Shown: piece after piece, positions 14,748 to 23,530 of the stretch
Layout of the letters: every line of letters begins with the position of its first letter
Position numbering within the stretch: the stretch's first letter is position 1
Source: an uncultured Lactobacillus sp.
GTDB taxonomy: Bacteria; Bacillota; Bacilli; Lactobacillales; Lactobacillaceae
DNA: 35,079 nt
Assembly (NCBI GenBank): GCA_946482465.1
Contig: CAMLRL010000008.1
Span: 1-35,079, forward strand
Direction: 5' to 3'
Made by a program: the position numbers and the translations under genes
Notes under the pieces: generated by a model
Databases searched by the model: none
Seen by the model: the letters and a program-made list of their open reading frames with translations, nothing else
What the model was told of the DNA's origin: nothing

Positions 14748-16250
14748 ATGAACAATCAAGAATATGATGTAATCGTTGTTGGTGCAAGTAACGCTGGTGG
14801 GATGGCCGCTGCGGCTGCTGCCGAAAAGGGTGCCAAGGTTTTGGTCATTGATAAAATGGGCAGTGCTGGCTATTTATACCGCGAAACGATTGCTGCAATT
14901 CACAGTAAAGCACAAAAGAAGGCCGGTGTTGAAATCGACCGTAACGAATTAGTTAACTTTATTTCTACTTTTAACCAAGGAAACGTTGATCAGCGTCTAT
15001 TAAACGTTTGGGCAGACAACAGTTCAGAAATGGTTGATTGGCTCGATGATGAAGTTTTGCAACCCCATGGTGCCTACATTAAGGCAACGCCAGATGCGCA
15101 TTACGAAACTGAACGTAACCGTGCCTTTCCTACAGGAAATGAAGCAACAGCGCCTGACGGTAAGTACTGGCAAATGGGTTACGGTAATTGGGTAATTGCT
15201 AAGGCAGAAGAGCTCGGTGCAAAATTTGCTTGGCATACAAAACTAGAAGAACTAATTGTTGAAAATGGTCGGGTTGTCGGTTTAGTTGTGAAAAACATGA
15301 AATCGAAGAAGACTTCAACTTTTAGAGCTCGTAAAGGCGTAATCCTATGTACTGGTGGTTACGGTTCTAACCAAGCACTAATGCAAAAATGGAATCCACT
15401 TGGCTTAAAGACAAACGTTTATACCGATAGTCAAAGAGACGATGGCTCAGGGATTGTAGCTGCTTTGAAAGTAGGCGCCGCTAAAGATGAAGAACCTGCT
15501 TCAATTGTTTTCAACCGTGGTGCAGTTCCAGTTGGAACAAATGCGGAAGACTTCTATGAAGTTGACTTGACTCCGCCTGATGATCCAGGTTACTTATGGC
15601 TAGGTTCCTATCCAATGCTAAAAGTTAACTTAAATGGTGAACGTTTCTTTAACGAAAGTGCACCATATCAATTCCAAATGACAGCTGCTTCAAAACAGCC
15701 TGGTTACTTAAGTGCAATGATCTGGACAGAAGAAACAATGAGTGATGAAAGCCTCAAGCAATATCATACATTGGGTTGTTCAAGATTAGGTTTCCCAGGA
15801 ATCTTTACTGGAGAAGAAGCACGTAAAGAAGTAAATGATCGTTTGAACGAAGGCTTGGTTCAAAAGGCTGACACAATCGAAGAGCTGGCTGAAAAGTTAG
15901 GTTTACCAAAAGAAAACTTGCAAAAGACCGTTGACCGTTACAATGAAATGGTAAGCAAAGGTCAAGATAGTGACTTTGGTAAAGAAAGCTATCGTTTAGA
16001 GCCAGTTAATAAGGCACCATATTATGGGGCGATTGTTGGGGGTAGATTATTAGCTACACTCGATGGACTGCGAGTTAACACCAAGATGCAAGTAATCAAC
16101 AAGCAAGACAAGGTAATTGAAGGCTTGTATGCAGCTGGTAACTGCTCTGGCGGTTTCTTCTGGGGTATCTACCCAGATCATGTTCCTGGTTTAACTGCTA
16201 GCCATGCTTTAACTTTTGGCCGCTTAGCTGGTAAATACGCAGCAGAATAG
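14748..16250 (+). CDS. FAD-dependent oxidoreductase (FAD_binding_2; fumarate-reductase/ketosteroid-dehydrogenase type)
   Basis: A 500-aa flavoprotein. It has an N-terminal Rossmann motif VVGASNAGG (residues 10-18, Ser replacing the second Gly of GxGxxG), the acidic end at VLVIDK, and the second FAD contact near the C-terminus (VIEGLYAAGNCSGG). In fumarate reductases this is followed by GVHGxNRLGGNA with the catalytic Arg/His. Here it reads FFWGIYPDHVPGLTASHALTFGRLAG, closer to 3-ketosteroid dehydrogenase-like members. No FMN-binding or flavin-transfer domain precedes it. The substrate is therefore unlikely to be fumarate itself; an unsaturated or keto compound imported by the neighbouring MFS protein is plausible. 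It is the second gene of a LysR-controlled operon. Confidence 0.8.
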   Translation: MNNQEYDVIVVGASNAGGMAAAAAAEKGAKVLVIDKMGSAGYLYRETIAAIHSKAQKKAGVEIDRNELVNFISTFNQGNVDQRLLNVWADNSSEMVDWLDDEVLQPHGAYIKATPDAHYETERNRAFPTGNEATAPDGKYWQMGYGNWVIAKAEELGAKFAWHTKLEELIVENGRVVGLVVKNMKSKKTSTFRARKGVILCTGGYGSNQALMQKWNPLGLKTNVYTDSQRDDGSGIVAALKVGAAKDEEPASIVFNRGAVPVGTNAEDFYEVDLTPPDDPGYLWLGSYPMLKVNLNGERFFNESAPYQFQMTAASKQPGYLSAMIWTEETMSDESLKQYHTLGCSRLGFPGIFTGEEARKEVNDRLNEGLVQKADTIEELAEKLGLPKENLQKTVDRYNEMVSKGQDSDFGKESYRLEPVNKAPYYGAIVGGRLLATLDGLRVNTKMQVINKQDKVIEGLYAAGNCSGGFFWGIYPDHVPGLTASHALTFGRLAGKYAAE

Positions 16251-16258
16251 AAATTTAC

Positions 16259-16289
16259 AAGACTTGTCCTTTTAGGGCGAGTCTTTTTT
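16259..16289 (+). terminator. Terminator after the flavoprotein gene
   Basis: AAGACTTGTCC (16259-16269) pairs with GGGCGAGTCTT (16275-16285, with G/U wobbles), then runs into T residues. Confidence 0.75.
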
Positions 16290-16403
16290 GTTGCCAAAAT
16301 TGATCAAGAAGAACAAAAAAACTTAATTAGCAAGTTTATTGCTTTAAAAACGAACTTTAAATTCGAAAACAGATTAATATAGAGATAAAAGCGAATATTT
16401 TTG

Positions 16404-16432
16404 TTGTAATCTTTCTTTTACTGCTATACAAT
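16404..16432 (+). promoter_or_regulatory. Promoter of the second binding lipoprotein
   Basis: TTGTAA (16404-16409), 17-bp spacer, TACAAT (16427-16432). It lies 68 bp before the start codon and after the upstream terminator, so this gene is transcribed on its own. Confidence 0.6.
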
Positions 16433-16500
16433 AGACAAGAATAAAATAATTGACAAAAAAACGTGTTGATTAAACACCGATTTTGGAGGAAAAATCAAAA

Positions 16501-17811
16501 ATGAATTTTGGTAAAAAACTGGCAGCATTAGCTGTAGCCGGATTAGCTTTAGTAGGTACTGCTGCTTGTTCGAATGGTGGCTCGTCGTCATCTTCAACTT
16601 CTGACACAAATAAGATACCAAAGGTAACCAAGAAAACGACTGTTGTTTTCTGGCATGGGATGCAAGGTCAGCAAGAGACTACGCTAAAGAAACTTGCCAA
16701 AGAATTTGAAGCTAAAAATTCTAATATTAAAATTAAGCTTGAACAACAAGGCGATTACGACAATTTACAGGCTAAGTTGACTTCTACAATGCAGTCACCA
16801 AAGAACTTGCCAACAATTACCCAGGCATATCCTGGTTGGCTTCAAAGTGCTGCTAAGAACAAGATGTTAGTAAACCTGACTCCTTACATTAATAACAAAG
16901 AAGTTGGTTGGGGAAGCGTTGCTGCATCAGAAATTAAACAAGGTATGCTTGATGGTGCCCAAATTAACGGTACACAATACGGTATTCCATTTAACAAGTC
17001 AATCGAAGTTTTGATTTACAATCCTGACGTGTTGAAGAAGTACGGTATCACTAAGGTACCTTCAACTAATGCTGAATTAAAGCAGGCTGCACAAACAATT
17101 TACCAAAAGAGTAATCACAAGGTTGTAGGTGCCGGTTTTGATAACCTTAACAACTACTACGTATTAGGTATGAAAAATGAAGGCCAAAACTTCTCCAGCA
17201 AAGTTGACTTTACTGGCAAAGAATCTTCACGCGTTTTAGACTACTTCGTAAAAGGTGAAAAAGCAGGTTACTTCAGAATGCCTGGTTCTGATAAGTACCT
17301 ATATGTACCATTCACTAACCAAAAACTAGCAATGTTTGTTACTTCATCATCAACCGAAACATGGATTAAGCAAGCAGCTAAGAAAGGCTTTAAATATGAA
17401 GTAGCTGCTCGTCCTGGTAAGTACACAATGCAACAAGGGACCGACATCTACATGTTTAGCCATGCTAGTGCAATGGAAAAAGCCGCTGCATTCAAATTTA
17501 TGAAGTTCCTATCATCTAAGGAAAACCAAATTAAGTGGGCCAAAGAAACCGGCTATATTCCAGTTAATGAGGACGCTACGAAGTCAGCTGAATATAAAGA
17601 AAATAAAGAATTTAAGTTACCTGCTAAGTTAGAGGATATTCTGTCAACTAACTCACTATACAGTGTGCCTGTAATTAAAAATTCTAATGCAGTATTTAGC
17701 CAATTAAATCCAATTATGCAATCAATTTTATCTGCTGCACAAAAGGACCGTAATGTTAATAGTGCAATTAAAACAGGTAAGACAAAATTTGATGCTGCAT
17801 GGAAGCAATAA
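16501..17811 (+). CDS. Orphan substrate-binding lipoprotein, paralogue of 11096-12409
   Basis: A 436-aa binding lipoprotein with KKL start, lipobox VGTAAC (Cys23) and a Ser-rich linker. It shares long identical stretches with the importer-operon protein: TPYINNKEVGWGS, INGTQYGIPFNKSIE, KSNHKVVGAGFD, GTDIYMF and the C-terminal KFDAAWKQ. I place the start at ATG 16501; the upstream TTG at 16483 overlaps the GGAGG ribosome site. It has no permease or ATPase of its own, only its own promoter and terminator, so it most likely docks onto the importer at 7-9.8 kb and widens its substrate range or is expressed under other conditions. Confidence 0.88.
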   Translation: MNFGKKLAALAVAGLALVGTAACSNGGSSSSSTSDTNKIPKVTKKTTVVFWHGMQGQQETTLKKLAKEFEAKNSNIKIKLEQQGDYDNLQAKLTSTMQSPKNLPTITQAYPGWLQSAAKNKMLVNLTPYINNKEVGWGSVAASEIKQGMLDGAQINGTQYGIPFNKSIEVLIYNPDVLKKYGITKVPSTNAELKQAAQTIYQKSNHKVVGAGFDNLNNYYVLGMKNEGQNFSSKVDFTGKESSRVLDYFVKGEKAGYFRMPGSDKYLYVPFTNQKLAMFVTSSSTETWIKQAAKKGFKYEVAARPGKYTMQQGTDIYMFSHASAMEKAAAFKFMKFLSSKENQIKWAKETGYIPVNEDATKSAEYKENKEFKLPAKLEDILSTNSLYSVPVIKNSNAVFSQLNPIMQSILSAAQKDRNVNSAIKTGKTKFDAAWKQ

Positions 17812-17827
17812 AAAATATTTAATAATT

Positions 17828-17857
17828 AAAAAAGTGGGCTTTTTAGCCTGCTTTTTT
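17828..17857 (+). terminator. Terminator of the orphan binding lipoprotein
   Basis: AAAAAAGTGGGC (17828-17839) pairs with GCCTGCTTTTTT (17846-17857) through wobble pairs, ending in a T-run. Confidence 0.75.
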
Positions 17858-17859
17858 AG

Positions 17860-17887
17860 TTGTCGTTTTGCAAAGGAATGGTAAGAT
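17860..17887 (+). promoter_or_regulatory. Candidate promoter for the corA-type gene
   Basis: TTGTCG (17860-17865), 16-bp spacer, TAAGAT (17882-17887), directly after the preceding terminator. Confidence 0.4.
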
Positions 17888-17950
17888 AAGATAAGCAAAC
17901 CAATAGCTTTCATTACAACTAGAAAGCTAACCAATCTAAGGATGGGGAAA

Positions 17951-18868
17951 ATGATCAAAGAGCAAAGATTTCCGGTAGAAACTAAGTATAAGTGGTATGA
18001 TATCAGCAATTTGAGTGAAGAAGACAGTAACAAACTGCAAGATGATTTTAATTTCACGCCCGATATGATCTCTTATATTTCCGACCGTCATGAACGTCCG
18101 CACTATGATTATGATACCCATACCCATATTCACTTGCTTGTTTACGATGTACCAATCTGGCCGACACAAACCATCAAGCATTTTACAGCTCACCCGGTAA
18201 CCTTTTTAGTATCCGGAGAAAACATTTTTACCTTCCATACAGAATCAACTAGTTATGTATTTGACGAGTTTAATGACCGTGCAATGAGACGCGAATTATC
18301 ATTAGCGCAAGATGTAACCGAATTGTTGATGAAATTTTTGCTGTTTTTATCGCAGTATTTCCAGCGTGCAGTTACGCAGCTAGATGTTCAGCGCAATACT
18401 TTGGATCAAAAACTGTCTGGCGATATTGATAATAGGGACTTGGTTGAATTATCTAATATTGAAAAAAGTTTGGTTTACTTGTCTAGTTCAATCCAAACCA
18501 ATTTGATGATGCTTCACAGTTTGAAACTTTCAGAACTTGATTTTACCAAGTCTGCTCGTGAGCGCTTAGATGATGTTTTAATTGAGTCTAATCAGTCCGC
18601 AGAAATGGTCAAAATTTCGCAGCAGGTTACGCAAACTTTATCTGCGACATCTAATAATATGATGAACAATAACCTGAACGATACGATGAAGTTTTTGACA
18701 GTTTGGTCTTTGGTTCTGACTATTCCAACTATCCTAACCGGTTTTTACGGCATGAACGTAAGTTTACCTGTAGGTCATAGTTCAACCGATTGGATTTTTA
18801 TTTCGCTGATTGGAATTGTGTTAATGCTTTGGCTGATCATCTTGATGAAACGACACCACTTCTTTTAA
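17951..18868 (+). CDS. CorA-family divalent metal (Mg2+/Co2+) transporter
   Basis: About 305 aa. A large N-terminal cytoplasmic funnel domain precedes a long helix (about residues 125-240). Two C-terminal membrane helices follow, with the signature YGMN at the end of the first (about residues 266-269), the selectivity motif of CorA channels. The N-terminus TKYKWYDISNLSEEDSNKL fits the family. ATG 17951 is chosen because AAGGA lies 8 bp upstream; the ATG at 17942 would add three residues but overlaps that site. The beta-lactamase-fold gene follows after 13 bp and is probably co-transcribed. Confidence 0.88.
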   Translation: MIKEQRFPVETKYKWYDISNLSEEDSNKLQDDFNFTPDMISYISDRHERPHYDYDTHTHIHLLVYDVPIWPTQTIKHFTAHPVTFLVSGENIFTFHTESTSYVFDEFNDRAMRRELSLAQDVTELLMKFLLFLSQYFQRAVTQLDVQRNTLDQKLSGDIDNRDLVELSNIEKSLVYLSSSIQTNLMMLHSLKLSELDFTKSARERLDDVLIESNQSAEMVKISQQVTQTLSATSNNMMNNNLNDTMKFLTVWSLVLTIPTILTGFYGMNVSLPVGHSSTDWIFISLIGIVLMLWLIILMKRHHFF

Positions 18869-18881
18869 TTGAGGTAGATAT

Positions 18882-19811
18882 ATGAAAAACAAGGTTATTA
18901 TTGGCTCACTGATTACGACATTACTTGCTTTTATGCTCTATTCGTTAAACCTAAAGCGAGTACAAAATACAAGTGTTGAAATTGTGGGTCAAAGCCAAAG
19001 TGTTAAAAAAGAGCGTGGCAAAGGTAAGCTATCGCATGAGCCAAAAGTTGCTGAAGTAGAATATCCGACTCATGTTCAAATTGCTTCAGGTAGTGATCAA
19101 ACTTGGGCCAAGCAGATTGAGAAGCTAATGGGAAAGGATCAGAGCTACCAAGTTGCAGTTCAGGACCTTAATTCTGGCAAGTTTGCACGCGTGGCAAATA
19201 CCACTAAAGCACATGGTGTTACTGGGACTGGGCGGTTATTTTTACTAGCAGCAGTTTTTTACCAAGAAGAACACGGCAAGCTTACCAGTCATTCAGCAAT
19301 TAAGGTCAAAAAGTCGGACCGTGCTAAAGGTGAAAAGGCTTTACAACCTGGAATAGCTTATGGAACATCTTTTTTAAGGCAGACACTGATGCAGGGGAAT
19401 AAAACCGCAGGAAATGTTTTACTCCGCAAGGTCAAACCGCAAAAAGTTAATGCTATGGCTAAAAAGATGGGGGCTAGTTCCACTAAATTTAGTAAAAAAT
19501 ATACAGCCAATCCTTTAGCTCAAACAACAGCAAACGATATGGTCGCTGTAATGGATGACTTGTACAAAAATAAAACACTAAGTCGTCAGTATTCTAATTT
19601 GACACTTGGATCATTGAATCAAAACGCAACAGGACAAAAGCCAAAATTAGTACAAAAGATTCACGGCGCGACTGTATATGCGATTGGTGATGATCGTTCT
19701 AGTGTTGCTATTATTGAAAATAATGGTCAAGCATACTGTGTAGCCGTTTGGAGTAATTCAAATAAAAAGTTTGCTAAACTTGGAGAAGTCGTCAGCAATT
19801 TCTTTAAATAG
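18882..19811 (+). CDS. Beta-lactamase/serine-hydrolase-fold protein with lost catalytic residues
   Basis: A 309-aa exported protein. An N-terminal hydrophobic segment (about residues 4-23) acts as anchor or signal, followed by a basic linker, then a class A beta-lactamase-like domain (about 75-309). The position of the nucleophile motif SxxK reads GTGR (115-118, preceding LFLLAAVFYQEEHGKL). The SDN loop reads GNK (172-174, before TAGNVLL) and the KTG strand is degenerate (KIHG, 259-262). The fold pattern is clear but all three active-site motifs are altered, so hydrolase activity is unlikely. A binding or scaffolding role at the cell surface is possible. It follows corA by 13 bp. Confidence 0.7.
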   Translation: MKNKVIIGSLITTLLAFMLYSLNLKRVQNTSVEIVGQSQSVKKERGKGKLSHEPKVAEVEYPTHVQIASGSDQTWAKQIEKLMGKDQSYQVAVQDLNSGKFARVANTTKAHGVTGTGRLFLLAAVFYQEEHGKLTSHSAIKVKKSDRAKGEKALQPGIAYGTSFLRQTLMQGNKTAGNVLLRKVKPQKVNAMAKKMGASSTKFSKKYTANPLAQTTANDMVAVMDDLYKNKTLSRQYSNLTLGSLNQNATGQKPKLVQKIHGATVYAIGDDRSSVAIIENNGQAYCVAVWSNSNKKFAKLGEVVSNFFK

Positions 19812-19920
19812 ATAAAATAAATTTAAAAATGCCTTAAGAGCTAACTTGCTTTTGAGGTATTTTTAATGCAGAAATACTGTTAAATCAAGATTTTAGTCAA
19901 TTTTGATTTTTTTTGAATTA

Positions 19921-19965
19921 ATCTACAGTCTGTAGATTGTATTCTGCGATTTGTAGTGTTATATT
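19921..19965 (+). promoter_or_regulatory. TetR-type operator and promoter of the tetR-MMPL operon
   Basis: ATCTACAG-T-CTGTAGAT (19921-19937) is a perfect 8-bp palindrome around one base. It abuts TTGTAT (19937-19942), then a 17-bp spacer and TATATT (19960-19965). A further TGTAG half-site lies inside the spacer. This is the expected layout for autorepression by the regulator encoded just downstream. Confidence 0.7.
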
Positions 19966-19990
19966 GTTTCCTATGCTGTCAGAGGGAGGG

Positions 19991-20560
19991 ATGAAGTTGG
20001 TTAAAAAAAGAAGCCTTGATCTTGATAAAGTGATTGCTAAGGCAACAGAAATGATTGGTCAAAAAGGATTATCGGCAACAACGCTACCTAGCTTAGCTAA
20101 GGAGCTTGGCGTTCGCTCGCAATCTCTTTACCACTATGTTTCTGGTCGTAAGCAATTATTATCACTTGTTGGTGCAAGTAGGATTAAAATTCTAAGTAAA
20201 CAGTTAGTTGACAATCTGATTGGACTTTCAGGTAAAGAGGCATTATTTAAATTTGCAGATATCGTTCGCAATTTTATTTTGAACGATCCTGCATTGTTTA
20301 GCATTCTTTATCACCTCAATGAATATAAGCCGGAAGATGCAATTACTAAGGAAATCGTGAACGTAATTGCATTTGCTGACAAACTGAATTTAAGAAGCGA
20401 CAGCACTGTTTCGCTTCATTCCTTAATTGGCGCTGTTTTGGGCTATATCTTTTTAGATGTGTCCGCGTCGATTGAGGGTGAAACCAGTACCGAGGCTGAT
20501 CAAGGCTACCATGATATGATTATCAAACTGGTCCAGCCGAAAAATATTTTGGAAGAATAG
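19991..20560 (+). CDS. TetR-family transcriptional regulator
   Basis: About 189 aa. The N-terminal helix-turn-helix reads ATEMIGQKGLSATTLPSLAK then ELGVRSQSLYHYVSGRKQLL, followed by a helical ligand-binding domain. The open frame extends upstream to 19937, but that lies within the promoter, so the start must be downstream of about 19972. ATG 19991 directly follows GGGAGG, with almost no spacing. TTG 19997 has ideal spacing (7 bp) and is a serious alternative. The gene is followed after 14 bp by the MMPL exporter it probably represses, through the palindrome at 19921-19937. Confidence 0.85.
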   Translation: MKLVKKRSLDLDKVIAKATEMIGQKGLSATTLPSLAKELGVRSQSLYHYVSGRKQLLSLVGASRIKILSKQLVDNLIGLSGKEALFKFADIVRNFILNDPALFSILYHLNEYKPEDAITKEIVNVIAFADKLNLRSDSTVSLHSLIGAVLGYIFLDVSASIEGETSTEADQGYHDMIIKLVQPKNILEE

Positions 20561-20574
20561 AGAGGAAAAACAAA

Positions 20575-23523
20575 GTGCAAAAATTATTTAAAAATCATAT
20601 TTTTTCATTTATTGCATGGGTTTTAATTCTGATTATTTCTGTTGTGGCACTGCCAGACGTTACTGGGTTAACGCGTGAGCACTCAAACATTTCCTTACCA
20701 CAGGATGTTCAAAGTGAGGTCGCACAATCAATTCAAAATGATTGGGGACCTAAACAAAAGAACACTTATCAAATTGCAGTTGTTTTTAATAAGAAAAACG
20801 GCAAATTAACTGCAGACGATAAGAATGCAATTAATGACACAATTGATCGCATTAAAGAAAATCAGGATAAATACGGTATTAAGATGGTCTTAGCACCAGA
20901 CGATAATATCGCTACCAAGAAGCAACTACAGTCAAAAGATAAGACTACTTGGATTTTACAAGTTAACGTTGCGAAAAAACATGCTCCAATTAATGAAGTA
21001 GAGCAGGAATTAACTAAGGCCGTTAAAACTGCAGGTATCAGAACTTATGTTACTGGTGCAGATGTTTTACAGAACGCTTTCTCGAACTCAATTCAAGAGG
21101 GAATTAAAAAGACTGAAGTCATTACCATTGTCTTCATTTTCATTGTTCTAGTAATTGTCTTTAAGTCACCAATCGTGCCATTAATTTCTTTGTTAACAGT
21201 TGGTGTTTCATTTATCACTGCTTTCTCGATTGTTACCAATCTAGTTAAGTATCAAAACTTCCCATTTTCAAACTTTACACAAGTCTTTATGATCATTGTG
21301 TTGTTCGGAATCGGAACGGATTACAACATCTTACTGTATGATAAATTCAAAGAAAATCTAGGTAATGGCCTTGATCGCTATGGTGCGATGAAGGATGCAC
21401 TTAAGGTAGCAGGTAAGACGATCTTGTATTCAGGATCATCGATCTTAATTGGTTTTTCAGCTCTTAGCTTAGCTAAATTCTCAATTTACCAATCTGCAGT
21501 CGGCGTTGCAGTTGGTGTCGCTATCCTACTAGTTGTTTTGTTAACACTGAACCCATTCTTCATGGCTGTTTTAGGTGAAAAAATGTTCTGGCCAGTTAAG
21601 AAATTTACTGGTGAACATGAAGATAAGCTCTGGCATGGTATCTCTAAGAGTACTATGGCTCATCCAATTATCTATTTAGTCGTTTTAGCAGTTGTGGTAA
21701 CACCATTTGCTTTAATGTACTCAGGCCATCTTAATTATGATGATACTGATGAAATTGACAATGCTACCCCTGCCAAGGCCGGAATGCTTGTAGTTGAAAA
21801 GCACTTCTCCAAGGGGATGGCAGAACCATCAACCCTTTATATCAAGAGTGATCATAGATTAGACAATGAAGCAGATTTAAGACTGCTTGATCAACTTACT
21901 AGACAAATTCAATCTTCTGGGGATGTTTCTCTAGTAACTTCTGTTACTCAACCATATGGAGAACGAATTGATCAACTTTATGTTAACAACCAATTAAACA
22001 CAGTTAATAAGGGTGTCGACCAAGCTCGAGCTGGTTTAAGTAAACTAAGTAAAGCAAGTAAACAGTTATCAACTGGTGCGAGTCAGTTGGCTAGTGGAAC
22101 AAGCCAATTACAAAATGGTACCGGACAGCTCCAAAGCGGAACCGGCCAACTCCAAAGTGGTGCTGGTCAATTGCAAGGTGGTGCTGGAAGACTCCAAAGC
22201 GGTACGCAACAAATGACTAGCGGCTTGAACCAACTTAATTCTCAATTAGCAGCTGGTTCTCAAGGTATTGCTTCAGCTCAAGCCAATACTAAAGCAGCCT
22301 TGGAAAAGAGCTACAAGGCTAACTTGGCTCAAAGCATGAATAGCATTCCAGGCTTGACACCACAACAAAAAATGGCTGCAATGCAAGCAGCAGGTGCTGC
22401 ACTTGAAAAATCATGGGCACAAGCTTCAGCTTCAATGCCAAATGTTTCTGGCCAGATGGGTCAATTACAATCAGGTGTTGGTAGACTAGCTTCAGCTTCA
22501 GGTCAATTAAGCAGCGGTGCCTCCACTTTAAACGGCGGCATAGGCCAACTTAATTCTAGTCTTGGTCAATTGAACTCAAGCGTAGGTCAACTGAACTCAA
22601 GTGTAGGAAAATTGAATTCCGGTGCAGGTCAGTTAGCAGATAATACTCCTAAGTTAACTTCAGGTTTAGATGAAGTTAACAGTGGCTTGGGTCAAGGTGG
22701 AGCTTATCTTACTGGACTTGCTAGTTCATCAGCAGCAGATAGTTTCTATATTCCTAAGGAATTTATCAAGAATGATATGTTCCAAACCTCGGTTAAGAAC
22801 TATCTGAGCCCTGATAAAAAATCAGCAATGATCATGATTGTCTTCAGTTCAAACCCAAGTAGCACTAAGGCAACCAAAAAGGCACAAGACTTAAGCTTAA
22901 TGGCTAAAAAGTCTTTAGCAGGTACAAGACTTGATAAAGCAACTATCGCAATGGGTGGAGAAAGCTCAAACATTGCTGATATTAAGGATATTGCCAACAA
23001 GGACTTTATCAGAACAGCTGCAATTATGTTGATTGGTATCGGAATCGCATTGATTTTCGTTACTCGTTCATTATTGCAACCTCTATATATTTTGGGTACA
23101 TTACTTATTGCGTACTTCTGCTCATTATCAATTACTGAATGGGTAGTTAAGGCAACAATGGGCAAAGACATGTTAACTTGGAATACACCATTCTTTGGCT
23201 TTATTTTGTTAATTGCCTTAGGTGTAGACTATAGTATCTTCTTGATGACGCGCTATCGTGCAATTGAGGGAGGCAAGCCGAGTGAACGAATGCTTAAAGC
23301 TTGTGGTATTATCGGAACGGTTGTTGTTTCAGCTGCAATTATTTTAGGTGGTACCTTCGCTGCATTGATTCCATCAGGTATTCCAACTTTAATTGAAGTT
23401 GCTTTAACTGTAATTATCGGATTAATTATTTTAGTCTTCATTATGCCAATCACGCTATCTGCGGCAGTTAAGCTGACTTATGAAGGCGTGCAGTGGAATA
23501 AGAGTAAACGAGTTAAACAATAG
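20575..23523 (+). CDS. MMPL/RND-superfamily exporter with Gly-Gln-Leu repeat domain
   Basis: A 982-aa membrane exporter starting at GTG 20575 behind AGAGG. One N-terminal helix (about residues 10-28), an extracellular domain, then five closely spaced helices (about 180-345) with the MMPL hallmark FGIGTDYNILLYDKF. A second half has a large extracellular domain and a second helix bundle (about 815-970) with the matching LGVDYSIFLMTRYRA. Between the halves, residues about 486-708 contain many repeats of the type QLxSGxGQLxSG (nucleotides about 22030-22700), predicted to form an extended helical hairpin outside the membrane. Such proteins export lipids, peptides or drugs. The adjacent TetR gene suggests inducible efflux. 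Confidence 0.88.
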   Translation: MQKLFKNHIFSFIAWVLILIISVVALPDVTGLTREHSNISLPQDVQSEVAQSIQNDWGPKQKNTYQIAVVFNKKNGKLTADDKNAINDTIDRIKENQDKYGIKMVLAPDDNIATKKQLQSKDKTTWILQVNVAKKHAPINEVEQELTKAVKTAGIRTYVTGADVLQNAFSNSIQEGIKKTEVITIVFIFIVLVIVFKSPIVPLISLLTVGVSFITAFSIVTNLVKYQNFPFSNFTQVFMIIVLFGIGTDYNILLYDKFKENLGNGLDRYGAMKDALKVAGKTILYSGSSILIGFSALSLAKFSIYQSAVGVAVGVAILLVVLLTLNPFFMAVLGEKMFWPVKKFTGEHEDKLWHGISKSTMAHPIIYLVVLAVVVTPFALMYSGHLNYDDTDEIDNATPAKAGMLVVEKHFSKGMAEPSTLYIKSDHRLDNEADLRLLDQLTRQIQSSGDVSLVTSVTQPYGERIDQLYVNNQLNTVNKGVDQARAGLSKLSKASKQLSTGASQLASGTSQLQNGTGQLQSGTGQLQSGAGQLQGGAGRLQSGTQQMTSGLNQLNSQLAAGSQGIASAQANTKAALEKSYKANLAQSMNSIPGLTPQQKMAAMQAAGAALEKSWAQASASMPNVSGQMGQLQSGVGRLASASGQLSSGASTLNGGIGQLNSSLGQLNSSVGQLNSSVGKLNSGAGQLADNTPKLTSGLDEVNSGLGQGGAYLTGLASSSAADSFYIPKEFIKNDMFQTSVKNYLSPDKKSAMIMIVFSSNPSSTKATKKAQDLSLMAKKSLAGTRLDKATIAMGGESSNIADIKDIANKDFIRTAAIMLIGIGIALIFVTRSLLQPLYILGTLLIAYFCSLSITEWVVKATMGKDMLTWNTPFFGFILLIALGVDYSIFLMTRYRAIEGGKPSERMLKACGIIGTVVVSAAIILGGTFAALIPSGIPTLIEVALTVIIGLIILVFIMPITLSAAVKLTYEGVQWNKSKRVKQ

Positions 23524-23530
23524 AATTTTC

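Noticed and set aside
19937-19990. Longer N-terminus for the TetR protein from ATG 19937
   Set aside because: The segment contains the -35 and -10 of the promoter, so it would not be in the mRNA.
22030-22700. Short tandem repeats that superficially suggest a repeat array
   Set aside because: They lie within an open frame and follow its codon phase, with no unique spacers, so this is a protein repeat domain and not a CRISPR array.
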